A DNA stretch of 64,000 bases from Akkermansia muciniphila (GCA_945900785.1 CAMDJM010000001.1:52551-116550), one strand, 5' to 3'. Positions 53,418 through 62,624 are shown, numbered from the stretch's first letter. Made by a program: numbers and translations. Notes: generated from the letters alone by a model not told the origin.

Positions 53418-54950
53418 TTAAAGACGGCGCCAGTCCCGCCCATCCCGTTTGAGCAGATCCTCGGCCTCCGCAGGGCCCCAGGAGCCTGCGGGATACTCGC
53501 ACATGGGCGGTTGGCCGCTCGCCCCATGCCAAGCCTGCTCGATGATATCGATGTAGCGCCAGGCGTGCTCGACTTCATCCCCCCGGGCAAACAGGGTGGC
53601 ATCCCCGCCCATGGCATCCAGCAGCAGCCGCTCGTAGGCTTCCGGGCTGGCTTTGCCAAAGCTGGTGCTGTATTGGAAATCCATCTTGACCCGCTCCGTG
53701 CGCACGGCGGGACCGGGGATTTTGCTGGCGATGCGCAGGGAAATCCCTTCGTCAGGCTGGATCCGGATCACCAGCACATTCGCCGGATCATCCTCGGTGC
53801 CCCGGTTGAATAACACATGCGGCGGCCGCTTGAAGTGCACGGATATTTCCGTGGTTTTCTTGGGCAATTGTTTGCCCACCCGCAGGTAAAACGGAACCCC
53901 TTCCCACCGCCAGGTATCGATGTTGATCTTCATCGCCACGTAGGCTTCGGTCATGGATTGGGGATTGATGCGGTCCTCCTGACGATAGCCCGCGGCCACC
54001 TTGCCGCCCACCGTGCCAGCGGTGTATTGGGCCCGCACCACATTCCGCGCTACATCCGCCGCATCGGTAAATTGCCGCAGACTGCGGAAAACCTTCACCT
54101 TTTCATCCCGGACGCCATCCGCGCTCAGGTCGGTCGGCGGCTCCATCGCCACCAGGGACAGCAATTGCATGAGGTGATTCTGCACCATGTCCCGCAGGCA
54201 GCCGGCTTTTTCGTAATAACCACCGCGCCCGCCTTCCATGCCCAGGTTTTCGGCGCAGGTGATCTGGATGTGATCGATGTAACGGTTATTCCAGATCGGC
54301 TCGAAAATCGCATTGGCAAAGCGCAGCACCATGATGTTCTGCGCCGTCTCCTTGCCGAGGTAGTGGTCGATCCGGTAGGTGTCCTTTTCCGCAAAGGTAT
54401 CGTGCACCGCGCGGTTCAGGGTCTGCGCCGTCTCCAGGTCCGTGCCAAAGGGTTTTTCTATCACCACCCGGGCCCACTTGCCGGCCGGGGCCTGATTCAG
54501 GCCAGCCGCCTTCAATTGCTCCAGCACGATAGGGAAATATTCCGGTGAGGTGGACAAGTAAAAGAGACGGTTTCCCCCTGCCCCGGCGGCGTCCAGCTCA
54601 TCCAGCAATCCCGCAAGGCGCACGTAGCCGGAGGCGTCCTCGAACTCGCTCTGATGGTAGAAAATCGACTGGCTGAAGCTGGCCCAGAGCCGCTCATCAT
54701 GTCCCTGGCGGGAGAGCTTTTTATTCATCTCCTCCAGCTCACTGCGGAAGCCCTCGTGGGATTTTGGGCGGCGGGCAAAGCCGACGACTTTCAGCGTCGG
54801 TGGAAGTTCCCCATCTGCGGCGATGTTATAAAGGGCGGGCACCAGCTTCCGGCCGGTCAGGTCGCCACTGGCACCAAAGATGACCACGGTGCAGGACTGC
54901 GGACGCGTGCGCGCCGCCTGGTCTTCACGGAAAGGATTGATCGCTTCCAA
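53418..54950 (-). CDS. zwf: glucose-6-phosphate 1-dehydrogenase
   Basis: The 510-residue protein is full length. The NADP-binding loop is VVIFGASGDLTGRKLVPALY near residue 25, the active-site signature is YRIDHYLGKETAQN, and EKPFGTDLETA and IQITCAENLGMEGGRGGYYE are also typical. It oxidises glucose-6-phosphate to 6-phosphogluconolactone, giving NADPH through the oxidative pentose phosphate pathway. It is first in a two-gene unit with opcA. The 230 bases between its start and tRNA-Val hold no other gene. Confidence 0.97.
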   Translation of the reverse strand: MEAINPFREDQAARTRPQSCTVVIFGASGDLTGRKLVPALYNIAADGELPPTLKVVGFARRPKSHEGFRSELEEMNKKLSRQGHDERLWASFSQSIFYHQSEFEDASGYVRLAGLLDELDAAGAGGNRLFYLSTSPEYFPIVLEQLKAAGLNQAPAGKWARVVIEKPFGTDLETAQTLNRAVHDTFAEKDTYRIDHYLGKETAQNIMVLRFANAIFEPIWNNRYIDHIQITCAENLGMEGGRGGYYEKAGCLRDMVQNHLMQLLSLVAMEPPTDLSADGVRDEKVKVFRSLRQFTDAADVARNVVRAQYTAGTVGGKVAAGYRQEDRINPQSMTEAYVAMKINIDTWRWEGVPFYLRVGKQLPKKTTEISVHFKRPPHVLFNRGTEDDPANVLVIRIQPDEGISLRIASKIPGPAVRTERVKMDFQYSTSFGKASPEAYERLLLDAMGGDATLFARGDEVEHAWRYIDIIEQAWHGASGQPPMCEYPAGSWGPAEAEDLLKRDGRDWRRL

Positions 54951-55180
54951 ACTGGTTGAGGGGGAAAGGGGCTATCGCCCGGACAGGCTGACGCGCCCTT
55001 GGGTGAACCCGCCCATGCACCCGCCACCGGGCCAAATCAAGGGAATTGAGCCATGAGCCCCCCTCATGGGCGTGATGATAAAGGCATCCGGCAGCCATGA
55101 AATCGTGCCCGGCCCATCACAGAATGCTGGAATCTTCTCTTGCAGAGCCCGCTGCGGTGGGCACCGTGGCTCCATGGCAG

Positions 55181-55255
55181 GCACGGGTAGCTCAGCGGTA
55201 GAGCGGCTCGTTTACACCGAGTTGGTCGGGGGTTCGATCCCCTCCCCGTGCACCA
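55181..55255 (+). tRNA. tRNA-Val (anticodon TAC)
   Basis: A complete 75-base cloverleaf: acceptor GCACGGG/CCCGTGC, D arm GCTC-AGCGGTA-GAGC, anticodon stem GCTCG/CGAGT with loop TTTACAC, T arm CGGGG-GTTCGAT-CCCCT, and encoded CCA. Anticodon TAC reads valine. The last 25 bases are repeated at 56020-56045. Confidence 0.96.
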
Positions 55256-55256
55256 T
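55231..55256 (+). other. attL-like site in the 3' end of tRNA-Val
   Basis: The 26 bases from the T arm to just past CCA are repeated at 56020-56045 with one mismatch (GTGC against GCGC). The tRNA remains intact at this end, as expected after integration into a tRNA gene. Confidence 0.7.
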
Positions 55257-55294
55257 CCTAATTTTCAACGAGTTACAGGATTCGACACGGTCAG

Positions 55295-55849
55295 CTAAGA
55301 ATGCATCCGATGCCCTCCAAGCAAGCCTATAGATGATGGAGAAGGATGGAAGAAGTTTTTGCTGTTATCATCCACAGGGTGCGACACCCCGGTGAATTGG
55401 TTCAGGGCATTGACCGTATAACCGGTGGGCTTCAGGCTGGTGTTGGCACTGGCGGTATCGATGCTGGTCGGGCTGGTGGTGGTGGACAGGGCGGCGCGGC
55501 CTGCTTCCTGAACGGTGCTGCGGTTGCCGATGTCATCGTAGGCATAAAGGGTGCCGGTGGCTGCCTGGATCTCTCCGCTGGCGGGGGTGGTGACGCTGGC
55601 CCCGAATTGTTTCCAGGCGGAGGCGACTTCGCCACGGGCATTGTAACGGTATTCCCAGCGGTCGGCAGTGCTGGTGCGGCCCCGCGCAGCAAGGTGGTCG
55701 CGGTCCCAGCGCAGGGCGGTGCTACCAAGGTAGTCCGTCGTCGAAGAGACGCGCCCAAAGGTGTCGCGGCCGAAGGTTTGGGAAAAGCCCATTAGCTGGC
55801 CTTGGCCAATAGCAGACCCGGTCAAAAAAGCTAGTGCGTTGGAAAACAC
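55295..55849 (-). pseudogene. RHS/YD-repeat protein fragment
   Basis: A 184-residue frame from a GTG carries typical RHS/YD repeats: DTFGRVSSTTDYLGS, RWEYRYNARGEVASAWKQF, LYAYDDIGNRSTVQEAG and GYTVNALNQFTGVSHP. The match stops abruptly after GVSHP, and the last 25 or so residues look unrelated. Full RHS proteins exceed 1000 residues, so this is a remnant without N-terminal export or C-terminal toxin parts. It lies inside the segment bracketed by the tRNA-Val 3' repeats and was probably delivered with it. Confidence 0.75.
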
Positions 55850-56019
55850 CCGCCTGTGAGCCTTGAGTCTTGACGAAGAAAAATCCGAAACATGATTGCT
55901 TTCTGCCTGTCAGAAAACCTCCAGTCTATCGAATCGCGGGAGGTTTGGCCAGGCCTTTGATGAATCGGGGAAAATCAGACGCTTGTGAACAGCATAAAAC
56001 AAGTTTATGCGGATATTTG

Positions 56020-56045
56020 GGTTCGATCCCCTCCCCGCGCACCAT
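56020..56045 (+). other. attR-like partial copy of tRNA-Val 3' end
   Basis: It repeats tRNA-Val from GGTTCGATCCCC to CACCAT with one mismatch. The sequence to its left does not form a D arm, anticodon arm or acceptor 5' strand, so it is not a tRNA gene. The segment between the copies (55257-56019) is about 760 bp. Confidence 0.7.
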
Positions 56046-56060
56046 TTTTCCGCTAATCCG

Positions 56061-57098
56061 ATGCAGGCCCGCTCCCTTTTATTGCCAGGTTTTCTGATCC
56101 TGCAAAGCGCTTCCGCCCAGTTACCGGCGGACCCTGTTTCGCAGGCCAGCAGTGAGGAGGTGCAAAACCTGCTGCAATGGATCAGCCAGCATGCCAGCGA
56201 GCCGGCAGCGCTGTCGCAGGATGCCCTGAACCGCACCGCCCTGCGCGGTCTGATCCAGGAAGGCCGCACCGGTGCCACCTGGAATGATCCCGCCCAGCCC
56301 AGCCCGCCCGCGCCCCCGGCCCTGATGGCCCGCCTGGGAGCGGCCTCGGCCTATGTCAGGACCGGCGTTCTCGAGGAGGGGCCGGTGCAGGAACTCAGGG
56401 AATTTCTAACCCAACTGCCAGCGGAAGTCACCACGCTCATTCTCGATCTCCGGGTTCCCTGCCCTGCTGGGGCGCTCCCTGGGGCCACTCTCCTGACGGA
56501 ACTTTTCCTTCCGGAGAAAACCCCGCTTTTTTTGCTGGTTAGGGCCGGAGCCGCGCCCGCCTTGCAGTCCACCAGCCGCCCGCCGGTCTGGACGCGCCGG
56601 CTTTGGCTGCTGATTGATGAGCGCACCCCGCCTCCGGCAGAACTGGCGGCCCACCTGCTGGTCCGGCATGCCAGTGCTCTGTCCATGGGCAGCGCCACGT
56701 CCGGCCGACTCAGCGAATACCTGGATCGTCCCCTGGGCGAGGGAGTCAGCCTGCGCCTGCCCTCCGCCACCGTCTTTTGGCCGGATGGCACACGCCTCAC
56801 CGGTCAGACGCTGCAACCCGCCGTCGCCATTCCCGCCCGGGCAGAGGCGCGCGAGACTTTGCTAAGCTTGAGCGACCCCGCCGCACTGCCGGGCCGGATG
56901 AAGGAGCAGGACCGGCCCCGCTTCAATGAAGCGGCCCTGATGGCCGGAGCGCACCCGGAGCTAATCACGCCGGGTGCCGCGCCCGTCGCCCCTCCGCCGG
57001 ATCCCGTGCTGCAGCAGGCCCTGGATCTGCAGGAAACCTCGACTTTTCTGAAGCTGGATGAGCCTCTGGAAATCAAGCGCGCCGGAACCGGGCCTTGA
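56061..57098 (+). CDS. S41 (C-terminal processing peptidase)-like secreted protein lacking catalytic residues
   Basis: From the ATG at 56061 the protein has 345 residues with a signal peptide (SLLLPGFLILQSASA). It follows the S41 outline: Y-VRTGVLEEGPVQELREFLTQL, TTLILDLRVPC for the strand before the active site, LWLLIDERTPPPAELAAHLLV at the nucleophile site, SMGSATSGRLSEYLDRPLGEGVSLRLPSATVFWPDG at the lysine site, then LTGQTLQPAVAIP. The serine (TASAAE) is replaced by TPPPAE and the lysine (T.GK) by Arg, so it is probably an inactive binding protein. It begins 15 bases after the att-like repeat. Confidence 0.65.
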   Translation: MQARSLLLPGFLILQSASAQLPADPVSQASSEEVQNLLQWISQHASEPAALSQDALNRTALRGLIQEGRTGATWNDPAQPSPPAPPALMARLGAASAYVRTGVLEEGPVQELREFLTQLPAEVTTLILDLRVPCPAGALPGATLLTELFLPEKTPLFLLVRAGAAPALQSTSRPPVWTRRLWLLIDERTPPPAELAAHLLVRHASALSMGSATSGRLSEYLDRPLGEGVSLRLPSATVFWPDGTRLTGQTLQPAVAIPARAEARETLLSLSDPAALPGRMKEQDRPRFNEAALMAGAHPELITPGAAPVAPPPDPVLQQALDLQETSTFLKLDEPLEIKRAGTGP

Positions 57099-57227
57099 TG
57101 GTTGATGGTGTTAGTGTTGTTGATGGTTGATGGTTGGGAGCTGACGGTTGGCAGGAGGTTTGCTCACGGTGGCGCAAGGCCTGGAGATTCCTGCTCTCAA
57201 CTCTCATCCAGCAACTCTCAACTTCCT
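57099..57227. repeat. heptamer-rich interspersed repeat after the S41-like gene
   Basis: TGATGGT units (57099-57140) are followed by a block (57163-57227) matching the reverse complement of 33702-33773 over about 60 bases. The second block reaches the stop codon of the convergent HD-hydrolase gene. It fills the 127-bp gap completely. Confidence 0.85.
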
Positions 57228-58047
57228 ACAAGTAACGGCGGGGCGGATCATCGTGCACGATGACGCTCAGTTCCACATACTGGCGGATCGGGGAATAGCT
57301 GATTTTTTGCATCAGCACTTCCTCCACCTGGAAGATCCCCGAATAGTCGTCCATCTTTACCGCAATGTGCACGGGGCGCTCCTCGCCTTTGGTGATAATC
57401 ACTTCCTTGATGGCATCCGCCGAGTGCCGGTGCATGTCGCCCAGCGTAGGTTTTTGGGCCAGCATCTTGGCAATGCGGGCGCGGCCTTTGGTCATATCCG
57501 TGCCATCCGCCACCAGCAGCACGCCGGCCTCGACCGAGTGGATTTTATCATGCCCCATGTGGCCGACGATGGCTTCGCGGACCATGCAGGCGATGGCCAA
57601 TTGCTTCTCCTCGTCGTCAGGATAAATTTCCGCCAGATAACGCTCCACTGTGGGCATGCACATGTGCACACTGTGCCACTCGTGCTTGTCGCGGGTGACC
57701 CCCATGCCGACATCGTGGAGCATTGCGGCTAGCACTACCGCCACTTTTGAGTCTTCATACGTGCCCAGTTCCTCAAACTCCATGGTCGAACGCACGCCGC
57801 CTTCCTTTAAAAGATTCATGATGCGCAGGGCGTGCAGGGTCACGATGCGCATGTGCACCGGGCCGTGATCATTGTAGCCGAGGCGGACGATGGAAACGTG
57901 GTTGGCCTGATTTTGCCAGAGTTTTACCTTGGGATCCGCACAGAGGCGTTCCAATACGAGGCGTGGAGTTCCTTCCACCATGCTGAGCAGGGCGCGGTCG
58001 AGTTCGTCTTTTTTGAGGGTGCCAACTTTCATGGGGGCTGATTGCAT
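57226..58047 (-). CDS. HD-domain metal-dependent phosphohydrolase
   Basis: The protein has 273 residues from the ATG at 58047; another ATG at 58032 (MKVGTLKK) is equally plausible. The HD motif is His111-Asp112 in AAMLHDVGMGVTRDKHEWHS, with an upstream histidine in NDHGPVHMRIV and a downstream GHMGHDKIHS, giving the metal ligands of the fold. It is typical of archaeal and bacterial nucleotide phosphohydrolases (COG1418-like); the nucleotide substrate is unknown. It is divergent from the methyltransferase gene, with its start only about 80 bases away. Confidence 0.85.
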   Translation of the reverse strand: MQSAPMKVGTLKKDELDRALLSMVEGTPRLVLERLCADPKVKLWQNQANHVSIVRLGYNDHGPVHMRIVTLHALRIMNLLKEGGVRSTMEFEELGTYEDSKVAVVLAAMLHDVGMGVTRDKHEWHSVHMCMPTVERYLAEIYPDDEEKQLAIACMVREAIVGHMGHDKIHSVEAGVLLVADGTDMTKGRARIAKMLAQKPTLGDMHRHSADAIKEVIITKGEERPVHIAVKMDDYSGIFQVEEVLMQKISYSPIRQYVELSVIVHDDPPRRYL

Positions 58048-58126
58048 TCACTGACTGGAGCATCGGAAGATGCAGGGGCCGGGCCATGGACGGCGCGGAT
58101 TTTCAGGATGGCACAGAATTACGCCC

Positions 58127-59722
58127 ATGGCCAAGGAAAAGGCTTTGGAAACAGTCTTCCTGCCTAGTGGCTTTTTGCGGATTCCAAGCTATACCACTGG
58201 CATGAATGCTGAAGGTTATGTTTCTGACGTGATTTACACGAGCCATTTCTTCCGGGAGCAGGCTCCCGTGGTGCTGAATGAGGTGCGCCGTCTTCGGAAC
58301 CTGCCGGAAGTGCCCCTTTCCGTTCCTTTCACCTGGTGTGACCTGGGCTGCGGCACCGGCTACACGGCTGCGGTGCTGGCGGCGGCGAATCCAACCGGTC
58401 ATTTTTGGGGCGTGGATTTCCTGCCCGCCCACATCGAGGAAGCCAGGAAAACCGCCGGTGGCCTGACCAATGTGACCTTTGTGGAGTCCGGTTTCGCCGA
58501 ATGGTGGCTCACCGCGCAGCAGGCCGGGCTCACCTTCGACTTCATCACCCTGCATGGGGTGATGAGTTATGTGAAGGAGGAAACCCGGCTCCTCCTCCAG
58601 CAGATGGTCCAAAGCCTGCTGAAGCCGGACGGCACCCTTTATGTCAGCTACAATGCCGAGCCCGGCTGGGCCGCCACCGCGCCGGTGCAACGGCTCCTGC
58701 GCACCCTGGCGGAAGGCATGCCAGGAACGGATAGTGCCCAGCGCCTCACCCAGGCGGCTCACCGGGCCCTCGCCCTCGAAAAGGCAGGAGCCGCTTATTT
58801 CCAACAAGTGCCTTCCGCCGGGGAACGCCTCGAAGCGGTGCTCGCCGCAGATTCCAATTATCCGGTCCACGAATACATGTCCCAGCAATGGCATGCCTTC
58901 CATCATGCCGAAATCGCCGCCTGTTTTGCCGCATCCGGCCGCGTTTTCCTGGGCAGTGCCACCATGGCCGAAAACTACCCGGAGCATTTGCTGCCCCCGG
59001 CGCAATGGGCGCTCCTCCGTCAGGAAAAGGATCCGGCCTGCCGCGAAATGCTCCGGGACTTCATGGTCAATACCACCTTCCGCCGCGATGTCTTCGGCCC
59101 CGCCAGTCCCGCAGCCAGGCCTCAGGAACTTTCCAGCCCAGCCAGCCAATGGCAGTTCCTCCCGGCCCTGCCCGCCGCCCAGTGGAAGAAAACCCTGCGC
59201 ACTCCCGCCGGTTTGATCGATCCCCAGCTGGCGGCCGCTTTCCCAGCAGCCGGGCAATGGACGGACCTCTCCCCGCCCTTGGCCGAATGCGCCCTGACTG
59301 CGGGCCTGCCCCTGGACCGGATCCACGCGGCGGCTTCCTTTCTGGTGCAAACCGGTCAGGCCTTCTGGATCACCGATCCCCATGCTGACCCGGTCCCAGC
59401 CCAGCAATTCAATCTTCACATGGTCCGCCGGGTCCTCCAAAATCAGCCCGCCGAAGCCTTCGCCCTCCCCCGCTGCGGCACCGGCATTTCCACCGGCCTC
59501 CTGGAACGCCTCGCCATCTGCAGCCATCTCCTGGAAGGCCACACCACCGCCGCCGCCATCGCCGGATTTCTGGAGGAAACCGCCCGTCGCCTGGGCCGGA
59601 CCCTGCGCCACCAAGGCACCATTTTGCAGGACCGCACGGCCCGCCTTGCCATGCTGGAACCTTTCGCCTCCCGCTTTCTCCACCAGCGGTGGCCGCTGTT
59701 GAAACGTTGGCAGGTGCTCTAA
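58127..59722 (+). CDS. class I SAM methyltransferase with methyltransferase regulatory domain
   Basis: The ATG at 58127 gives 531 residues; alternative starts exist at 58070 and 58202. Motif I of the SAM-binding fold is clear (FTWCDLGCGTGYTAAVLAAANP), followed by acidic FWGVDFLPAHIEEARKTA and a core ending DFITLHGVMSYV. After about residue 200 comes a helical half with HEYMSQQWHAFHHAEIAACFAASG, typical of the PF10119 methyltransferase regulatory domain, then a winged-helix-like C-terminus. The family modifies proteins or surface glycans in known examples; the target here is unknown. It ends convergently with frr, overlapping by four bases. Confidence 0.87.
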   Translation: MAKEKALETVFLPSGFLRIPSYTTGMNAEGYVSDVIYTSHFFREQAPVVLNEVRRLRNLPEVPLSVPFTWCDLGCGTGYTAAVLAAANPTGHFWGVDFLPAHIEEARKTAGGLTNVTFVESGFAEWWLTAQQAGLTFDFITLHGVMSYVKEETRLLLQQMVQSLLKPDGTLYVSYNAEPGWAATAPVQRLLRTLAEGMPGTDSAQRLTQAAHRALALEKAGAAYFQQVPSAGERLEAVLAADSNYPVHEYMSQQWHAFHHAEIAACFAASGRVFLGSATMAENYPEHLLPPAQWALLRQEKDPACREMLRDFMVNTTFRRDVFGPASPAARPQELSSPASQWQFLPALPAAQWKKTLRTPAGLIDPQLAAAFPAAGQWTDLSPPLAECALTAGLPLDRIHAAASFLVQTGQAFWITDPHADPVPAQQFNLHMVRRVLQNQPAEAFALPRCGTGISTGLLERLAICSHLLEGHTTAAAIAGFLEETARRLGRTLRHQGTILQDRTARLAMLEPFASRFLHQRWPLLKRWQVL

Positions 59723-60285
59723 ACCTGCAGCACTTCGGCTTCCTTCTTCTGGGATGCCGATTCCAGGTCCTTGATAAAATTGTCGGTTAGTTTCTGGATG
59801 TCATCTTCGGCTCCTTTCAGGTCATCCTCGGTGATCGCGCTGGCTTTTTCCGCCTTCCGCACCGCATCCACCGCGTCCCGGCGCAGGCCACGCAGTCGGA
59901 TCTTGCCGTCCTCGGTTTTTTCCTTTAACATTTTCACCATCTCCTTGCGCCGCTCCCCGGTCAGTTCCGGCACCGGCAGCCGCAGGATCTTGCCATAGGT
60001 CACGGGATTGAAGCCCAGCCGGCTTTCGCGGATCCCGCGTTCGATATCCTTCATGTTGGCAAAGTCAAACGGCTCCACCACAATCATGCGGGGTTCCGGC
60101 GTCGTGATATTGGCCAGTTGGCGCAGTTTCATGTTCATGCCGTAGGCGTTGACGTGGATTTCCACGCCTTCCACCATGCTGGGATTGGCCTTGCCGGTGC
60201 GGATGCTGGCAAAATCACTGATCGTAAAATCCAGCGATTTCTGCATGGCCTCCTCAAGTTCCATCATCGCAAATTCAATGTCCAT
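59719..60285 (-). CDS. frr: ribosome recycling factor
   Basis: The 188-residue protein matches RRF from end to end: MQKSLDFTISDFASIRTGKANPSMVEGVEIHVNAYGMNMKLRQLANITTPEPRMIVVEPFD, then NPVTYGKILRLPVPELTGERRKEMVKMLKEKTEDGKIRLRGLRRDAVDAVRKAEK. It dissociates ribosomes after termination with EF-G. Its start lies 110 bases after the pyrH stop, so the two are the usual pyrH-frr operon. No tsf gene is directly upstream of pyrH. Confidence 0.98.
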   Translation of the reverse strand: MDIEFAMMELEEAMQKSLDFTISDFASIRTGKANPSMVEGVEIHVNAYGMNMKLRQLANITTPEPRMIVVEPFDFANMKDIERGIRESRLGFNPVTYGKILRLPVPELTGERRKEMVKMLKEKTEDGKIRLRGLRRDAVDAVRKAEKASAITEDDLKGAEDDIQKLTDNFIKDLESASQKKEAEVLQV

Positions 60286-60395
60286 AGGGGTCGGTCGGTT
60301 AATTGATTAATTGGTTTAAAACAATAGATGCCAGTCCAGCGCAGCGGTCAAGCAAGGCCAGCACGGGCACCGGCAGACCAGCGGACGACAGCCGC

Positions 60396-61175
60396 TCAAT
60401 CCCTCGCGGCCAATTCCACCGGCAGCGTGGGACCACCATTCACCACCGTGCCAATGGGATCCCCGGCCAGGGCCCGGCGGATATTGTCGGGCTGATGCAT
60501 ATCAAACACGATGATCGGCTTGTTATTGTCCATGCAAAGGCTGAAGGCGGTTGAATCCATCACCTTCAACTGCCGGGCCAGCGCATCCTGATAACTGACC
60601 TGGGTAAACCGTTTCGCAGCCGGGTTGGTCTTGGGATCACTGCAATATATTCCATCCACCTTGGTCGCCTTCAGAATCACATCAGCATCAATCTCGCTGG
60701 CCCGCAGGGCTGCCGTAGTATCTGTGGAAAAATACGGATTGCCCGTGCCCGCCGCGAAAATCACCACCCGGCCCAGTTCCAGGTGACGCACCGCCACCCG
60801 CCGGATAAAGGGCTCTGCCACATTCTTCAGTTCCAAGGCGCTCAGCACCCGGGTAGGCACCCCGATGCCTTCCAGCATCGACTGAATCGCCAGCGCATTC
60901 ATGATAGTCGCCAGCATTCCCATGTAGTCCGCTGTGGTGCGCTCCATCCCTTTGTTCGCCGCTGCCAGGCCACGCCAGAAATTCCCGCCCCCGACCACAA
61001 TCCCGATCTCCAGCCCGCTCTGGTAAGCCGCTTTAATCTGGTGGGCGATGTCCTCCACAATGGGCGGCGAAATATTATCCAAACTCCCATCCGCCCGGAG
61101 CGCCTCCCCGCTTAATTTTAGCACAACACGTTTATACTGGCGGCGGGGAGCATTGGAAGTCGGAAAATCAGGCAT
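60396..61175 (-). CDS. pyrH: UMP kinase
   Basis: The ATG at 61175 gives 259 residues. The amino-acid kinase fold shows KRVVLKLSGEALRADG at the start, GIVVGGGNFWRGLAAANKGMERTTADYMGMLATIMNALAIQSMLE in the middle, and FAAGTGNPYFSTDTTAALRASEIDADVILKATKVDGIYCSDPKTNPAAKRF near the end. It phosphorylates UMP with ATP and is allosterically controlled by GTP and UTP in bacteria. It is followed by frr on the same strand, and is divergent from btaA across 258 bases. Confidence 0.97.
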   Translation of the reverse strand: MPDFPTSNAPRRQYKRVVLKLSGEALRADGSLDNISPPIVEDIAHQIKAAYQSGLEIGIVVGGGNFWRGLAAANKGMERTTADYMGMLATIMNALAIQSMLEGIGVPTRVLSALELKNVAEPFIRRVAVRHLELGRVVIFAAGTGNPYFSTDTTAALRASEIDADVILKATKVDGIYCSDPKTNPAAKRFTQVSYQDALARQLKVMDSTAFSLCMDNNKPIIVFDMHQPDNIRRALAGDPIGTVVNGGPTLPVELAARD

Positions 61176-61433
61176 ACATTCCAAACGACAAGGAAAGCCC
61201 ATTTTGCAACCGCGTGCAAAGAGAAAGTTGGGACCCTCTCTTTTCATCGCAGGCCCGCAGGGCTCTGTTCAATTGAGCAGGAAGGCAGGCATTTCCTGTC
61301 AGGCCAAGTTTGCGGGTGAACCCGGCCGTTCTGTTGGAGGGGGCTGGAACGCCTGAATGTGACGGAAAAAACACCTTGGCCTGCTGGCGGGGGGAAATGT
61401 TTCGCATCATGGGATAATTTGAACCTCAAAACC

Positions 61434-62624
61434 ATGCTGAAAGCCACCCCGCTCCGCCGCCCTGCCCGCGTTTTGAAATCGGCCCATGACATGGTTTTCC
61501 GTCATGTGCACCATTCCAACCTGATTTATAACACGGCCTGGGAGGATCCCCGCCTGGACCGGGAGTTGTTGCAGTTGGATCGTGACAGTCGGGTGGTGAT
61601 GATCACCAGCGCGGGCTGCAATGCGCTGGATTACCTGTTGGATGATCCGGCGGAGATCCATGCCGTGGACATGAACTACCGTCAAAATGCGCTGCTGGAA
61701 TTGAAGCAGGCGTTGCTTTGGCAGGGTAATTTTGAGGAGCTGTTCGAGATGTTCGGTTTCGGGGCGCATGCTGAGTATGCGTCGGTTTATGGCGGGGTGC
61801 GCCACCGGCTTTCCCGGCCCGCCCAGGAGTTTTGGGATAAGCGCATCAGCTTCTTCAATCCTTCCAGCTTCAAAAAGTCCTTTTATTTCCGCGGCACTTC
61901 CGGACTGGCCGCCTGGGTGATGGGCAATGCGTTATTCAAGCTGCGGCCGAATGTCAAAAATTTCGCGGCCTGCCTGCTCGATGCCCGTTCGCTCCAGGAA
62001 CAGCGGGAAGCCTACGGGCTCTTCGAGCGGGAGGTCTGGGCTCCCTTCAGTGACTGGCTGCTGCGCCAGCCGGCGCTGATGACGCTGCTGGGAGTGCCGC
62101 GGCCGCAGATTCAACTGATTCAGGATTCCTATCCGGGTGGTCTGACGAACTACGTGAAGGACAAGCTGCGTCATGTCTTCACGGAATTGCCCATTGCGGA
62201 CAACTATTTCTGGAGGGTTTACATGGCCGGCTCCTACACCCTGGGCTGCTGTCCGAATTATCTGAAGCAGGAAAATCTGGCTGTCCTGCAAGCCCGCGTG
62301 GGCCGTTTGAAAACCTATACCACTACGGTGTCCAATTTCCTGCGGGAGCATCCCGGCCATTACACCCACTTCGTGCTGCTGGACCATCAGGATTGGCTGG
62401 CGGCGCATGATACGGCGGCTCTGCTGGAGGAGTGGGAACTGATCCTGAGCAACAGCTCCCCCGGTGCCAAAATCATCATGCGCTCGGCGGGGCTGGATTT
62501 GAGTTTTGTGCCGTCCCAGGTGTTGTCCAGAGTGCGCTTCTTCCCGGAGCGCACCCTGCCGCTGCATCAGCTGGACCGGGTCGGCACTTACGGCAGCTTT
62601 CATTATGGGGAGGTTTTGGGATGA
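61434..62624 (+). CDS. btaA: BtaA: SAM:diacylglycerol 3-amino-3-carboxypropyl transferase (DUF3419)
   Basis: From the ATG at 61434 the protein has 396 residues; a GTG at 61359 would add a short unconserved lead. BtaA/DUF3419 signatures are strong: FRHVHHSNLIYNTAWEDPRLDRELL, VVMITSAGCNALDYLLDDPAEIHAVDMNYRQNALLELK, FFNPSSFKKSFYFRGTSGLAAW, and a late HFVLLDHQDWLA. It transfers the aminocarboxypropyl group of S-adenosylmethionine to diacylglycerol, giving diacylglycerylhomoserine, the first step of betaine-lipid synthesis. The start of btaB overlaps its stop by four bases (ATGA). Confidence 0.93.
   Translation: MLKATPLRRPARVLKSAHDMVFRHVHHSNLIYNTAWEDPRLDRELLQLDRDSRVVMITSAGCNALDYLLDDPAEIHAVDMNYRQNALLELKQALLWQGNFEELFEMFGFGAHAEYASVYGGVRHRLSRPAQEFWDKRISFFNPSSFKKSFYFRGTSGLAAWVMGNALFKLRPNVKNFAACLLDARSLQEQREAYGLFEREVWAPFSDWLLRQPALMTLLGVPRPQIQLIQDSYPGGLTNYVKDKLRHVFTELPIADNYFWRVYMAGSYTLGCCPNYLKQENLAVLQARVGRLKTYTTTVSNFLREHPGHYTHFVLLDHQDWLAAHDTAALLEEWELILSNSSPGAKIIMRSAGLDLSFVPSQVLSRVRFFPERTLPLHQLDRVGTYGSFHYGEVLG

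Noticed and set aside
56007..56045. Second tRNA gene
   Set aside because: Only the T-arm and acceptor 3' strand are present; the 5' acceptor, D and anticodon arms are missing.
58103..59683. 526-residue minus-strand open frame
   Set aside because: It is antisense to the methyltransferase gene, whose SAM motif and regulatory domain are convincing.
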